64,000 nucleotides of DNA from Warburgia ugandensis (Eukaryota > Streptophyta > Magnoliopsida > Canellales > Canellaceae), in assembly GCA_035236585.1 (NCBI GenBank), contig CP141132.1:40303880-40367879 (forward strand). The letters run 5' to 3'. Position 1 is the first letter of the stretch; every line of letters begins with the position of its first letter. The notes under the pieces were generated by a model. The model worked only from the letters and a program-made list of their open reading frames with translations, made no database searches and was not told the DNA's origin. A program made the position numbers and the translations under genes. Of the stretch, positions 25,026 through 36,786 are shown one piece after another.

Positions 25026-25111
25026 GCTAGTCTATATGCTACTCTATCGCTTCACTCTTAGATTTTAAAAGGACCCACAAATCTCAAGCTTAGTTTCCCT
25101 TTCACACCAAA
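25026..25111 (-). pseudogene. Ty3/gypsy integrase C-terminal scrap
   Basis: The minus strand reads FGVKGKLSLRFVGPFKI, two stops, then DRVAYRLA. This matches the plant chromovirus integrase C-terminal motif '(R)FG.KGKL.PR(Y/F)(V/I)GPFEI......VAYRLALP'. It breaks off exactly at the A3 end, so A3 entered an integrase gene. Confidence 0.85.
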
Positions 25112-25489
25112 TGTGGTGACCTAGGTTTTTGAAATACATTTTTGTTAATCCTCTTCAAATGGTGGTTGACCAATTTTGCAAACATTTTGAAAACTTAAGC
25201 AGCAAAATTTTTTTTCTTTGAAATTCTTTTCAGAAAACCTGAATGCCACATTTCACTCACATATACATACATAATTTTGTGTGCAACACATGTTTCCAAA
25301 GAAACTCATTTTATTAAAATTGTAAGATCGAACTAATGGTTCACATACACATCCCCTTTATTACATCTTATGACCAAAATACACAAATCAAAATACAATC
25401 CAATCCTTTCACAAATGTACATAGTCTTGATCAATAGTATGGTCTTCATCTTCCTATGTCGTATCCCTCCATTCTTTTCTTTCTATATT

Positions 25490-25527
25490 TGAGATATTGT
25501 AAACATTCAAATATTTACAATATCTCA
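25490..25527 (-). other. conserved hairpin in A3
   Basis: Perfect 14-bp arms, TGAGATATTGTAAA and complement, around a 10-nt AT-rich loop. It lies 378 bp from the terminus. Confidence 0.88.
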
Positions 25528-27369
25528 GCAAACTATGCTTGGTAGGGGATTCAAGAGCATATGGAATTGTATAATTCACAAGTACAATATTCATAATCAT
25601 CATATTCCATATTAATCACATACGTCAATTTTCATGAACCATACCATATATGATCATTCAATCATAAATTTATCATGCAACTTCCACAATGATAATTTCC
25701 AAACTACTCACCACTATATCATATGTATATATAAAGATACGGTAAAAAATCATAAAAAATAGTCAATATCTCAAACATCAATAACCATACTCAAATATAC
25801 TGAGTTGATAAATCATCTAGACTTTTGCTGGGAAAATACTCCATCATTAGGACAATATTGGCATCTTACTTGCCATACATCATGCACAAAATACTCAAGG
25901 ACTACCATGTTGCAGTCTGATCCATACTAGTGCACTCGGATAACTACCCTGTTTACCATTGATACCACAATGGAAAATATTATGTCACTGCCTATATGGG
26001 GAGACAAGACTTTCATAATGGGGCCTTCCTATAACTGTCCCACACGACTTTTAGCCTCTCTTTGGGCAAGGTATCATAATATCATCAAATTTCGGGAAGT
26101 GGGTGGTCAAACCCTCATAACTTCTCTAGCATAGCATCCTTAGGCTTATGCCTGTTTAAAACAAAACCACAAGCCTCCATGCTTGTATCTTAAATAATTC
26201 TTGTACATCTCAGATGACGTGTCTGTTTATATTATCATTCTTAAATTCAATATCCTCATACTAGGGATATGATTTTATTTTTAGATTTAGGAATCCTCAT
26301 TTAAAATGAATGATACCCACATTCTTATAAGTTTAGGGATTAATCATTTATTGTATATGATCCCCATTTCCTTTAATTTAGTATTCGTATACCAAATGTT
26401 ATTAAGTGTAAGGATACTCATTTGATACAAATGATATCCATTATTATCATTATGTTCTTATCTAAGTTTATGGGTAATTATAAATGATACCTAGGTATTT
26501 ATTATGTCTTCATCTAATTTCAACAGTTATCTCTATCTCATATGCATGAATTATGATTCAAATGTAACTAGACATATTATCATCCTTAAGCATTATAATG
26601 TCTATGAATAACAATAATTCCACAGACCATAGGTCTTGTATTCTTAAAGATCCACCTACCTTCATGTAGTGATCAATTCCTTCAGATCCTCCATGATTGA
26701 CATATGTAATCTATAAATACATATATACTGTCATTATTTGTACAATTTTGGATAATCTCCTATCTATATTTCTTATCTAATCTTATCCTTTGATATAAAG
26801 GATCTAGATCTATCTTGTGTTCCTATCATCCATATAATCTATCTTCCTCATATATTATTTTATCCTATTGATCAGTAGATCTGACAGTTAGAATGATCTT
26901 CTAACCTTTTAGATCTAAGTATTTTCTATCTCTAAGTCTTTATGTGTCCATTTCCTTGATCATGATCTTTCATAGATCCTTTGATCAATAATCTATACTT
27001 GTTGATAAAGATCAAGGGCCAAGATCTTCTATCATCTAGTTCTTATTTTATCTAAGTTCAGTTATTTGATCATCCCTAAAGAAGATGATCCTAGTTCTCT
27101 TCCTTGAATCATATTTGATCAAGGGTTTGGATTACCTAATCTAATGATCTAGATTTGATCTACAACATGCATACTAATAAACATGCATACTAAGTACAAT
27201 ACAATGTTATGATTCTTATTGTTCTTGATCATTCAAGATCCTATGGATCTTATTTGATCATCCTTATCTTACCTACAATTTTTATTAAGATTAGATATTT
27301 TACTAACCTTTTATGCTCTTATTATTATTATTCAACTAGTTAATGCTTTACTGGTTGAAGATAGCTTAT

Positions 27370-27740
27370 GTCATTCTAAGTCTAGACAACTCCTCTTATT
27401 TCTAATTGACTAAGGTTTACTAGTTGAATGGCTGAATACAAAATGGTTACTTCAATCCTCATGTAAGAAGGCGTTTAGACCTCACAAACGTCAACAGAAG
27501 GTAGCGGAAGAGCGAGGCTCTATTAGAAAACCCCCTTAACCACCATGTTTAGCATTCAATAGTGTGTCCTTAGCTCAACCTTTCGTAAGGTTCCTATGAG
27601 CATTTTAACCCTAAGTACTCTTTCCAATTGATTTTAATTAAGTCCATGAACATTTAAAATGTCATTCATAGAGTTTCATTATTCTCCTAATTTGGTCAAG
27701 GAAATAATATTCCCTATATTATCCCACTAACTATAGCCCT
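27370..27740 (-). repeat. shared GAGG module, copy in A3
   Basis: Core at 27457-27483, with one arm changed (aagaagg for aaggagg). Flanking words as in A1. Confidence 0.7.
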
Positions 27741-29210
27741 TACTATCATTAAGTCTATGTCATTCATTCTTTGTAAATGTCCTTCAACTTTATTTTTCAT
27801 TTAATTTACATTTTCAATGTAATTTCCATAACATAAGCATTAAAGCATAAATAAATCTACTAAGCAAAAAAAGACAATTATAATATCATTCAATAATTCA
27901 AATGAAAATCTAACATGCCATAACTATTCATCATGATCCAACGGTCATAGTTGATTTCTATCCCTTTTAGGGTTTAGATCTTGATCCTTTCATTTTCCTT
28001 TAGATCTAATACATCTTCTTAATGTAATTTGATTACTATATCATTGATGCATCTCATCCAATGATTTAAACTTTCTTGATCCAACCAATCAAGAAGATCT
28101 TAGGTCATTTTATCCAATTTAAGGGCACAGATCTTAATCTTTCCCAAATCATCATCATCAAGTCCATCAATCCATATGATATTAATTTCATATCTTCATC
28201 CAAATACATCCACACTATCCAGTCATCCTTGATCAACTTGATCAAGGAGATTACCATTCATTTTCATGGATTTTACTACTTTTAAGGCTTGATCTCTTAA
28301 TTAAACATAGATCAGTCACTTCTAACCATTGATTCCATGTTTCAAAATCACAAGATCATCAATGGATTAGAATTATAGAGTTTGATCATTTCAAATTTCA
28401 CTAATGATAAGAATTAGTAATACTTTTCTTTATTAATAGAATTTTACATGCATTAAAACATAAATTTTCTAAGTTAAATAGGTTCTACTCATTAAGACGA
28501 ATCCAGCCCAACTTTCTAATCTCAATTTGGAGTTAAATTGAGATCAGAATTGGGATTTTAAGATTTTAGCCTATTTTAAGGGCTAAAATTTGATCTTATT
28601 GTTAATTTTCTTGATCTAAAGACCTAGAAATTTTATTGTGATCATGGTCCCTAAGGTTTTTGAACCTCTTATACCCATCCATTAGTTCAGATCTCAATTT
28701 TGAGATCATCTTGATCACGATCCAATACTATTACTATGAATTTTTGTGATTATCACCAATAAATACAATTTAAAACATATATTTCATGATTTCCATAACT
28801 TATACGAGTGACATGGAAGCTATAGAAACTTTCAAATCTAAAATCAGATCTAAATTGAGCTCTTAATTGAAGAATTAAGATTTTAGATGAAAATTAAATG
28901 GCTAAGATCAACTCCATAGAAAAAGACAAATGGAGGTCAGCCCACTCCTATTACCTGGGATTACCTGTCAGCAGGGATGGGTAATTGATGATAGGCAAGA
29001 TTGTCCAGGTCTGGACTATCAGATCGTCCATCATCGAATCTCTTCCATCTGTTATGATTAGGGCCCCAGATTTCATCTCCTGGGGCTTTTGGGCCCCAAA
29101 AAAGCATCCAACGGCTCAGAAGATTCATCTGAGCCGTCTATGATTATATCTCCACCATCCAAGCAGATCCATCGTCTTTGATGGATCAACTGCTAGGGGA
29201 GACCTTTTGG

Positions 29211-29631
29211 TGGCTGGGTGCCCCAAAGCGGACAATATTGTGACTGTTGGAACCCTGGGGTGTTACAAATGGTATCAGAGCCAGTTCCCCTTGTGGTGTG
29301 GTGGCTAAGCTGCACGCGGACACTCGTGTGTGGTAAGACATGTGGAGATGTGTGTCCCTAAAGGGGGATAGGTTGTGAAGCCTTGGCCGATGCGGCGGGC
29401 TGATGAGGGCAGGCCAAAAAGAGCTAGCAGGCTTCTAGGCAAGGTGAGGAACCAAGAGTTTAGTCCCAAATTTCCTAGGGAAGAGAAACTAGGCCATTAA
29501 TAAGAATTCGAGTGTCTCTAACAGTTACAACGCATTTTCCCTAGGAAACTTGGGAAGAACAAAACCGTGAGGGGTGTATGGGCACCCCAAAGTGGACAAT
29601 ATTGTGATTGTTGGAACCCCGGGGTGTTACA
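29211..29631 (+). mobile_element. TRIM-like miniature LTR element, 421 bp
   Basis: Terminal direct repeats of 57 bp at 29211-29267 and 29575-29631 differ at 7 positions and end GGGGTGTTACA. The first is followed after two bases by the primer site; the second is preceded by a purine-rich GTGAGGGG. The interior of about 300 bp is non-coding, so it can only move with foreign proteins. No 5-bp target duplication was found (TTTGG before, ACATC after), and it lies exactly at the joint of A3 and the CACTA element, which suggests it took part in, or was clipped by, a rearrangement. Confidence 0.75.
29270..29281 (+). other. tRNA-iMet-type primer-binding site
   Basis: TGGTATCAGAGC, the common plant LTR-retrotransposon site complementary to the 3' end of initiator methionine tRNA, two bases after the left LTR. 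Confidence 0.85.
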
Positions 29632-29963
29632 ACATCCAAAATGAGCAGCATCCAAAGAGACCTACATAGATAGTCATATGGATTGTAATGGAAGTTGACA
29701 ATCCCTAAGTAAAGACTAGTTTTGCAAGAAAACAATAAAATTAAAACATACCCACTATTGTAGGGAATCAGTAAGCCCTATCCCTGAGAGCAGTGAAAGA
29801 AGCCTAGTAAAATATCCTGAATACTCCTCTCTATTGGCCATTGCTTCGTTGCTCCAAAAATGATGTTAGGGTCAAGGAAATGGTAAAGTGTAACCTCACC
29901 CTCGAAAAGGCTTGTTGCAGCATTCAAGAAGTTGCATAAAAGAAATAATTTTACATATACCAT
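29632..29963 (-). pseudogene. Ulp1/C48-like cysteine protease fragment of the CACTA element
   Basis: The minus-strand frame contains LFEGEVTLYHFLDPNIIFGA, then after a stop GLLIPYNSGYVLILL. This resembles the plant Ulp1-type domain often found in CACTA elements: the '(Y/F).F(L/V)DP' segment and 'L(I/L)(I/L)PYN.G.HW.L'. The catalytic His of the HW pair is not present (YVLI in its place), and the reading ends at the TRIM-like element before any Asp or Cys motif. Moderate confidence, from motif order and position after TNPA. Confidence 0.6.
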
Positions 29964-30420
29964 TAAAATATAGCATGTAATTAAATACTAAATGATTTAT
30001 AAGCAAGTATGTGTATATACCCCATGTATGAGACAATGTGAGGATGTTCGAGTTAATCCCATAGGCAAACTCGTAATAGGTCCTCTACCATAAGTTGCAC
30101 TTCAACAATGTCCTCAGCAAGCACTTCCTACTTGATTCATATAGGATTGATTGCCATATCATCCTGGGACTGCTGCCGTAAAAGATGTAAAAAATTTTAG
30201 CTAAATAATATTAAACAATGAAGAGAGCTTAATTTATGATGAAAAAAAAAGTCAAAGATATATACAAGTACCTGTTCCATTGGTGCAGCAGCAATAGGTG
30301 ACACTAGAATGGTGGCCGATCTCGGTGCCGCATGTTGTTGCTGATTAACCATATATAGCTATTAAACAATTAAGTGAGGTCTCTAACTAAATTATTGATG
30401 AGGAAGGAAATATGATAAGA

Positions 30421-31757
30421 TACAAGCCATGGACTCTATGAGAATGACTAGTGCCTTTGGCCAAGCAATGTGATATGCAACTGCCTACCCAACGGTTATA
30501 ATATTTTCCATTTCTAATGGGAATGGTAGGCAGGCATTAACATTCAAAGCCATGGTAATGGATACTCGCTTAGTACGTGGTGGCATACTAATTCCGTGCA
30601 AAATGTTTGATTCATGCTCATAGCATGAACCAACTATCACAATATTTTGATAGGAACCCAAGGCCAATAGGCATTGACCTACTTGTAAATCAGATATGCA
30701 ACAAAGAGGTTGAGACAGAGAATTATTATAGAAGGACAATGAAAATTTCTTGTTTTGTCTATGTATATACCTCTTGGGTAAGAATTTCCTTCATTATCTT
30801 CTTCAATTGGGGAACTGCAGCTTGCATGTGATGGACATACAGGGGTGCTGTGAGAATTATGAGCAAGGGATGGAGTAACAATCATAAAACCTCCCTCATG
30901 CAAATGACTAAATATATCAGACTTTATTTTCACAATGAGCTCATTGTAGGCCTCCTCATCATCTTGAACTTTAGGTATACATGCTTAACCAAAGAATTTA
31001 GAAGGAACAACATCATGACCCATGCCCCTTACTCGACTAGGTTGGTCCTTCTTATTGCCTAGGGCCCTATATAGGATGTTGTCATTGGCAGCAATGCTAC
31101 TTAAGTTCCTATAGTAGTGCTTTCTTAGGTAAGAATGTCTTGCAAAATTTAATTAGAAAGACCTGATCATGTGATCTAATTAATTGTAAAAAATTTATAG
31201 ACAGGTGGAACCACTTACTATATAAGAAGCAATATGGGCAACAGTTTCATTTGAGAACTTGTTGCCAGTATGTCATTGTGAATAAGGTTCCATTTTCTCC
31301 ATTGCTCACCTACCCCTTACAAAGCATGCATCTTCTTGTCACTCAGCACGTTAAAGGCAGATTGCAAATTGAACACATCAAAATACTATATTTGAAAATA
31401 CGAAAAGTTATAATGTAAATAATACATGTGCTTAATGTTTACATACTTTCACCATTTCCTATATTGAATTTTTTGTCGAGGATGACACCTTTCTCCAGTC
31501 ATCAAATGTGATATGAACCATGCTTCTTACTATAGAGCAGAGAAAACTACTATAAACAGGTGCACTCTCACCAATCTCTTGCCCTATATTATAGTATTGG
31601 ATAGTTTCTTTAATTCCCTGCAACTTTTTCTTGATAACCTTTTCCATTGTTCTTCACCCTCTGCCCTTTGTTTTTGGACTAGTGCTCATGCAGGCCTCTT
31701 GTTCATGTTCTTCAATGTGGCCATAATCTTCAATTTGATGTTCTTCTCTTTCCGTCA
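30421..31757 (-). pseudogene. TNPA-like protein (Plant transposase, Ptta/En/Spm type), broken
   Basis: Starts at an ATG at 31757 (MTEREEHQ). The first part reads KTKGRG, stop, RTMEKVIKKK, then GESAPVYSSFLCSIVRSMV followed by HITFDDWRKV, matching the Transposase_24 'N...F..(F/Y)(I/L)G..VR..VPI...DWR.V' region. Further on, in shifted frames: DNILYRALGNKKDQPSRVRG and GMGHDVVPSKFFG, then the C-terminal VAYHIAWPKALVI, which corresponds to the 'G..IAWP...V' end of the family. Likely introns or insertions separate the blocks (31080-31440 is poorly coding). It is the DNA-binding partner of the TNP2 transposase in this class of element; here it has several stops. Confidence 0.8.
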
Positions 31758-32412
31758 TTACTACAAATAAAAACTTAATGATATTAGAACAATGAAATAA
31801 AAAAAGCTATATAATTCATTTAAAGAAACCAAACTGATGTCCCTAATAAACATAGTTTAAGTAAAAAAATAATTAAAGGAGACTTCGTCTCCATCCATTC
31901 ACATAAACATACAATATTTAACATATGTAGCAAACTAACGTTAAGGAAAATAAATAAAGGATGCATGAAAAGTATTTGCTTGCATAGTTTAGATATTTGT
32001 AAAGGGGCTACGAAATCCATAGACCTTTCACTAGTCTTTAACGCACTGCTTCGAGTTCACATGTCTTAGTGGGTGTGGGTATTCATATGATTTCTGCATG
32101 AATATCATGTTTGATGTTCACCACTTAGCCATCACTCAACCACTTTCCACATTGCTCAATTGCTTATTAAGCATGGCAAAGCCACCATGGATTGTGTGCC
32201 AAAGTCCATACTAAACTTCCAAGAGTTCTAAGGTCCATGTTACTGCCCTTTATCATAAGAATTTTCATTTTATTATATGTTATGTTACTTGACTTAGCCA
32301 CTCCATTTAGAAGTTACCATTCATAAGTAGTGACAAGCTTCACTTATGCTACTATATTACCTTATGTTATGCTACCATATAAAGAATTTTAAAGTGTACA
32401 CTCTTTATAATT

Positions 32413-32514
32413 TTTTTATTGAAAATATATACACCTTTTATGTTAGTACTTCACAATATCTAACAATTAATACATAATGAAAGAGATTTTTTATGATAGT
32501 CAACATTGATTCAT
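32413..32514. repeat. about 100-bp direct repeat, copy 1
   Basis: Nearly the same as 33172-33273 (both contain 'tatatacaccttttatgtta' and 'cacaatatctaacaattaat'), 759 bp apart. A weaker third copy is at about 50917-51021, beside the subterminal-type repeats there. This ties the two CACTA-like regions to one family. Confidence 0.85.
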
Positions 32515-32520
32515 GGGGTC

Positions 32521-32665
32521 AAGGTTTAGGATTTGGGATTTGGGATTAGGGATTAGGGATTAGGGGTATGGGGTTCAAGGGTTCAGGGTTCGAGGTTAGG
32601 GTTAAGGGCTCAGGGTTAAGGTTCATGGTTATGGGTTCAAGGTTAGGGTTAGGGTTTAAGGTTGA
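32521..32665 (+). repeat. degenerate telomere-like tract
   Basis: A run of GGGATTA, GGGTTCA and GGGTTAG-type heptamers and hexamers, ending 'gttagggttagggttta'. The plant telomere unit is TTTAGGG; only a few exact units remain. It lies in the non-coding gap of the CACTA element between two copies of the 100-bp repeat. Confidence 0.75.
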
Positions 32666-33058
32666 ACTACTCTTAATTAATTTTAAATGAATATATGTAT
32701 TTGATTGACACTAAGCTTCCAAAGTTTGCATACACCACAAAATATTGTAGAAAACTCGTAAAGAACTAAAAATATGTGATAACCAAAGAAGTATAAAATT
32801 TGTACTAATAAAAGAACATTAGGTTAAATAAGATGATAAATTAATTATGACGGAATATGGGTGTTTTAGCTTAAATTTCCCTATCCATTTCATGAGCTGT
32901 ATTTGCGAGACAGCATGGTTCTTATATTAACATTTTCTTGACACCAAATTCACAAAATTCAAACATTTGTAAATTGTTATTCAAGAATCAAAGATGTTAA
33001 ATAAGTAATACGGTAAATTTAGGAGGTCGATCTCTTTTGTTGCTAAATTTAATATACA

Positions 33059-33273
33059 TAAAGAATTCGTTTACTGTAAATGACTTTAAAAGTGTACATT
33101 TCTAAAGTCCTTTAGTGATAAATGACTTCAAAAGTGTAAACTTTTAAAGTTGTTAATTTTTTTATAAATTTTTTAATTGAAAATATATACACCTTTTATG
33201 TTAGTACTTCACAATATCTAACAATTAATACACAATGAAATGGATTTTTTATGATAGTCATGATTGATTCATT
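33059..33273. repeat. CACTA-type 'GACTTTAAAAGT' repeats and direct repeat copy 2
   Basis: The words gactttaaaagt, ctaaagtc, gacttcaaaagt and cttttaaagtt stand close together in both orientations, then copy 2 of the 100-bp repeat follows. Words of this kind are typical of CACTA subterminal regions, but here they lie between the TNP2 and TNPA genes, so a nested relative or a rearrangement is likely. Confidence 0.65.
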
Positions 33274-33485
33274 CTTTCTTTGTAGAACTAAAAATTATAA
33301 ATATGGAATAATATATATATTGCAACTAACTAATATACATATTCCTCGTACCATAAAATATATATGGTTTTCAAACCCAAGCACTTTCCTCACCATTGTC
33401 CACACGTAATCCTCATTCTGATCAAGTACTGCTTCAATTGATGGGATTGTTTTGGTAATAGAAGGGTAATTTATCTTAGTATCTC

Positions 33486-36400
33486 CTAGATCATCTTCAT
33501 CATAAAAATCCCTTGGATTGTATAATAAAACAATTGATCATCTCTTATCATGTTCCTCTTGTATGTAAGATACTTGTTTTGCTTGAGATACCAAAATAAA
33601 TTGATCATTTTTATAACCAATCCTGTTGAGGTTAACAATGTCAATCTAAGGGCATCAATTTTGATGTTGTTGTGTTCCACCCAATCGCACTTAAACACAA
33701 CCATAGTTCTCAAAGTATAATCCAAGGCCCAAATCTCTCTTATAGCACCGTAATAAATATCATTCGCCACTATTGGTCTGTTATCCTTTGAACTTGAAAA
33801 GAATGTAGCATTGGCCACTAAGCTAACTCCACTATTCTATGGGACACATGAGTTATCACAGTCTTTCGTATAAAAGCAATAACCAATGATGGCATGTCCA
33901 ACATATTTTATTACTTTTGGTCATGGTTCCACTGCCATCCAAACCAAGGATTCTAATATATCGTTGCCTACTACTTCTCTTTGATCTTGAATCTATGTAT
34001 ATTCATATGAAGTAGCTTTAAGTAAGATTAATATATACATACATACATATATATATATATACATAATGTAATTTTTTAACTTAAGTGAGATTTCTTTCAT
34101 TTTATCTTCTACGTAACCAATTATTGAAGGTATGACAATGCTCAAATTGTAGCCACTTCAGTTTCTTTGTGTAACTTGGATTCTATGCCTTAAGTACATC
34201 CAAGTGTTCACAACGTACACACACAAATTATATAGTAATCAAAGAAAATATAATTAATCATCAACAATTAAATTTTACGTAGTGCATGCATGATCAACTT
34301 ACTCAATGTATGGTTGGACTTCATCAAAATTTTGCAACACATAAAGATGTTCCTAGTCTCATTCTTTATAGTCAATGGTCAATACACGACCACTCGATAT
34401 AGTTTCACCAACCTTTGGATCATGAAATGAAACTGATTATTTATTTCTTTGGATTCCAATGACATCCAATCCTACTAAGTACTCTGTGAAAAACTCCATT
34501 GCTTCCTCTACAATATAATGTTCGGCTATAGACCCCTCTGGTGGGTTGTGATTACATAATACCCTTTTGAAATATATATGTACCTCTCAAACAGATACAT
34601 CCATCATAAGTAAATTGGCCCACAGAGTCTGATCTCATCAATGAGGTACACTATTAAGTGTACTATGATGTCAAAGAAGGATGGGGGGAAGATTGTCTCA
34701 AGCTCACATAAAGTTGTCACTAGATGACCTTGAATTTCTTGTAATTTTGAAACATCAACCACCTTCTTGCACAAAGCATTAAAGGAGTAGCAGAGTTTTA
34801 TAATAGCTCTACTAACTTTGTCCAATAACACCGACATACTGCTACGGGTAGTAGTTGTTGCATCAATGCATGGTAATCATAGGACTTCATCCCCAACAAT
34901 TTTAGCTCTTCCATGGAAACAATGTTTTTAAAGTTTGAAGAGTAGTTGTCTAGGACTTTGAGCTTGAACAAGGTTTTATACATTATTCTCCTCTCCTCTC
35001 TATTGAGAGTATAATTTTCCTTAGGCAAGTATGTTTTTTGACTATGCCTATCCTCAGGGTGCAACCTCCTCTTTAAACCCATGTTCATAAGATCCATTCG
35101 AGCTGCAAGTCCATCCTTTGTTTTTCCTGGGATATTAAGCAAGGTACTGGTTAAGCTCTCACACACATTATTCTCAATGTGCATGACATTAAACACATTG
35201 CATATATGCAGTGATTTCCAGTATGCTAGGCAAAAGAATATTGATTTCTTCTTCCAACAACTTCTACAATGACTTTCACCCGCATGTTTACTTGATTTCT
35301 TCTTTCCCCATAAGACATTAATGTCTTCAACCTGCTCTAATACCTGACATCCTATCAATATCTTTGGAGGTATCATTGCCTCTATACTCCAGTTAAATTC
35401 TCCCTTCTTAAAACGATATGGATGGTCTTTGTGCAACCATCTTCTATGCCCAAGGAATGCCATTTTCCTACCATGTTTAAGTCATGTTGCACATGTTTGA
35501 TCACTATACATAGCACAAGCATTGTATCCCTTCATAGTACATCCAAATTATCATATGCAGGGAAGTTGCTTATTATCCACAAAAATATATATGCTTTAAT
35601 GCCTACATCGCATAATGTCTCTAAATCATCAATCAAGAGAGACAAGTACACGTCAATGTCATTCCTTGGCTGCTTTGGACCCGATATCAACATAGTTAAC
35701 ATCATGACCTTCCTCTTCATATATAGAGATGGTGGAAGGTTGTAACAAACTAATATAATAGGCCAACAACCATACTTACTACTCATAGAACCATGAGGAT
35801 TAATCTCATCTACAGATAATGCTAGTCCTAGGTTTCTAGGTTCTTCACCAAAATTGGGCCACAAGAAGTCTACAAGTTTCCATGCTGGGCTATCTACTGG
35901 ATGGCATGAAAAGCTATTAGCTACTCTATCATTGGCACTCTAGACTAATTTCTTCGCTCTTCCTATTATATGAAACATTGTTTTCAACCTTGGAATAGGG
36001 GGGAAGTACCATGGAACCTTTATAAGAAAGCCTATAACTGTCTCTGTTAAATTATTCTTTAACTTCCATGTTGGCTGTCCACAAGTTGGGCATGTAGTTT
36101 TATCCGTATGCTCCTTCTTATACAAGATGCAATTATTGGGACACGCATGTATCTTCTCATACTTCAGCCCTAGTGCAGCCACGGTTTTCTTTGCCTCCCA
36201 TGTGGTCCTCACCAATTTATTATCATTCGGTAGCATCTTACCCACTACTTTCAAGACTTCTGTAAAACCTTGATCTGAAAAACCAAATCTTGATTTCACG
36301 TTGTAAAGTTCTACCACCATGGAGAGCTTGGTATAATCTTTACACTCAATGTACAACAACTCATCAACTTCCTCTAATGTAGTATGAAATTATACAGGGT

Positions 36401-36786
36401 CATCTTGAAAGTCATTATATGCATCTCGATACATTGATACAGCTACACTGTCTCCAACACTTCCTACAATGTCTTGATCATATATTCCAGGCCTTGCCAA
36501 CGGCCTATGTAGAAGTTCTTCTCTATATCAAATCCATGGGTGGTGGCTTTCATCAATTCTATTAAAGCACAAGTGTTCTCTCAACTATAGTTACTTTTTT
36601 CAAGTTTCCACATTTTGAGCATGGACAACGCATGCAATTATGATCAACACCTGCCCTAAGTGCGAACTCCATGAAATTTTTTATTCCCTCCACATATTCT
36701 TTCAATGTTTTGTCGCAATCATCTAAGCATATATGTCCATTATCACAAGAAATCAATGTAAATTTACATGGAGACTTGTTAAACAT
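33486..36786 (-). pseudogene. TNP2-type CACTA transposase, broken by frameshifts and stops
   Basis: Domains appear in the family order. Transposase-associated domain at 36786-36562 (YVEGIKNFMEFALRAG...MRCPCSKCGN). Linker with DVDELLYIECKDYTKLS-like text. Transposase_21 core at 36359-34798: RFGFSDQGF, KIHACPNNCILYKKEH, CPTCGQPTWK, FPPIPRL, then WPNFGEEPRNLGLALSVDEI, NPHGSMSSKYGCWP, GPKQPRNDIDVYL, FPAYDNL, and GHRRWL, KKKSIFFCLAYWKSL, NVMHIENNVCESL, LLNIPGKTKDGL. DUF4218 at 34837 to about 34433 (FPPSFFDIIVHL, NHNPPEGSIAEHYIVEEAM). DUF4216 at about 33910-33486 (GYCFYTKD, NSGVSLVANATFFSSSKD, YYGAIREIWALDY, VFKCDWVEHN). Frameshifts are seen at about 35500 and 34570 and a stop at about 33855, among others. 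This is the catalytic transposase of CACTA elements; this copy cannot encode it. Confidence 0.93.
34042..34074. repeat. TA/CATA microsatellite
   Basis: Simple 'acatacatacatatatatat' run in the poorly coding stretch between the DUF4218 and DUF4216 parts, probably an intron. Confidence 0.8.

Larger units (their letters stand above)
25112..29205 (-). mobile_element. unit A3: truncated A-family LTR
   Basis: Begins TGTGGTGACCTAGG after CCAAA (a possible left target duplication). It carries the hairpin, the GATC-rich tract (26780-27260), the GAGG module (about 27370-27740) and the 'atctcaatttggagtt' block at about 28520. It lacks the last about 1.1 kb in plus orientation, with the TATA box and ATTACA end, and stops at a TRIM-like element. 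It is a divergent subfamily: several tandem 'tttaggga...tgat' repeats (26280-26460) are expanded relative to A1 and A2. Confidence 0.8.

Noticed and set aside
25490-25527. Regularly repeated palindromes as a CRISPR array
   Set aside because: One hairpin per LTR, kilobases apart, in a plant genome; no repeat-spacer pattern.
29270-29281. TGGTATCAGAGC as part of a tRNA gene
   Set aside because: It is only the primer-site complement next to an LTR end; no cloverleaf can be formed from the flanks.
32521-32665. Chromosome end
   Set aside because: The repeats are degenerate and internal, with transposon genes on both sides.
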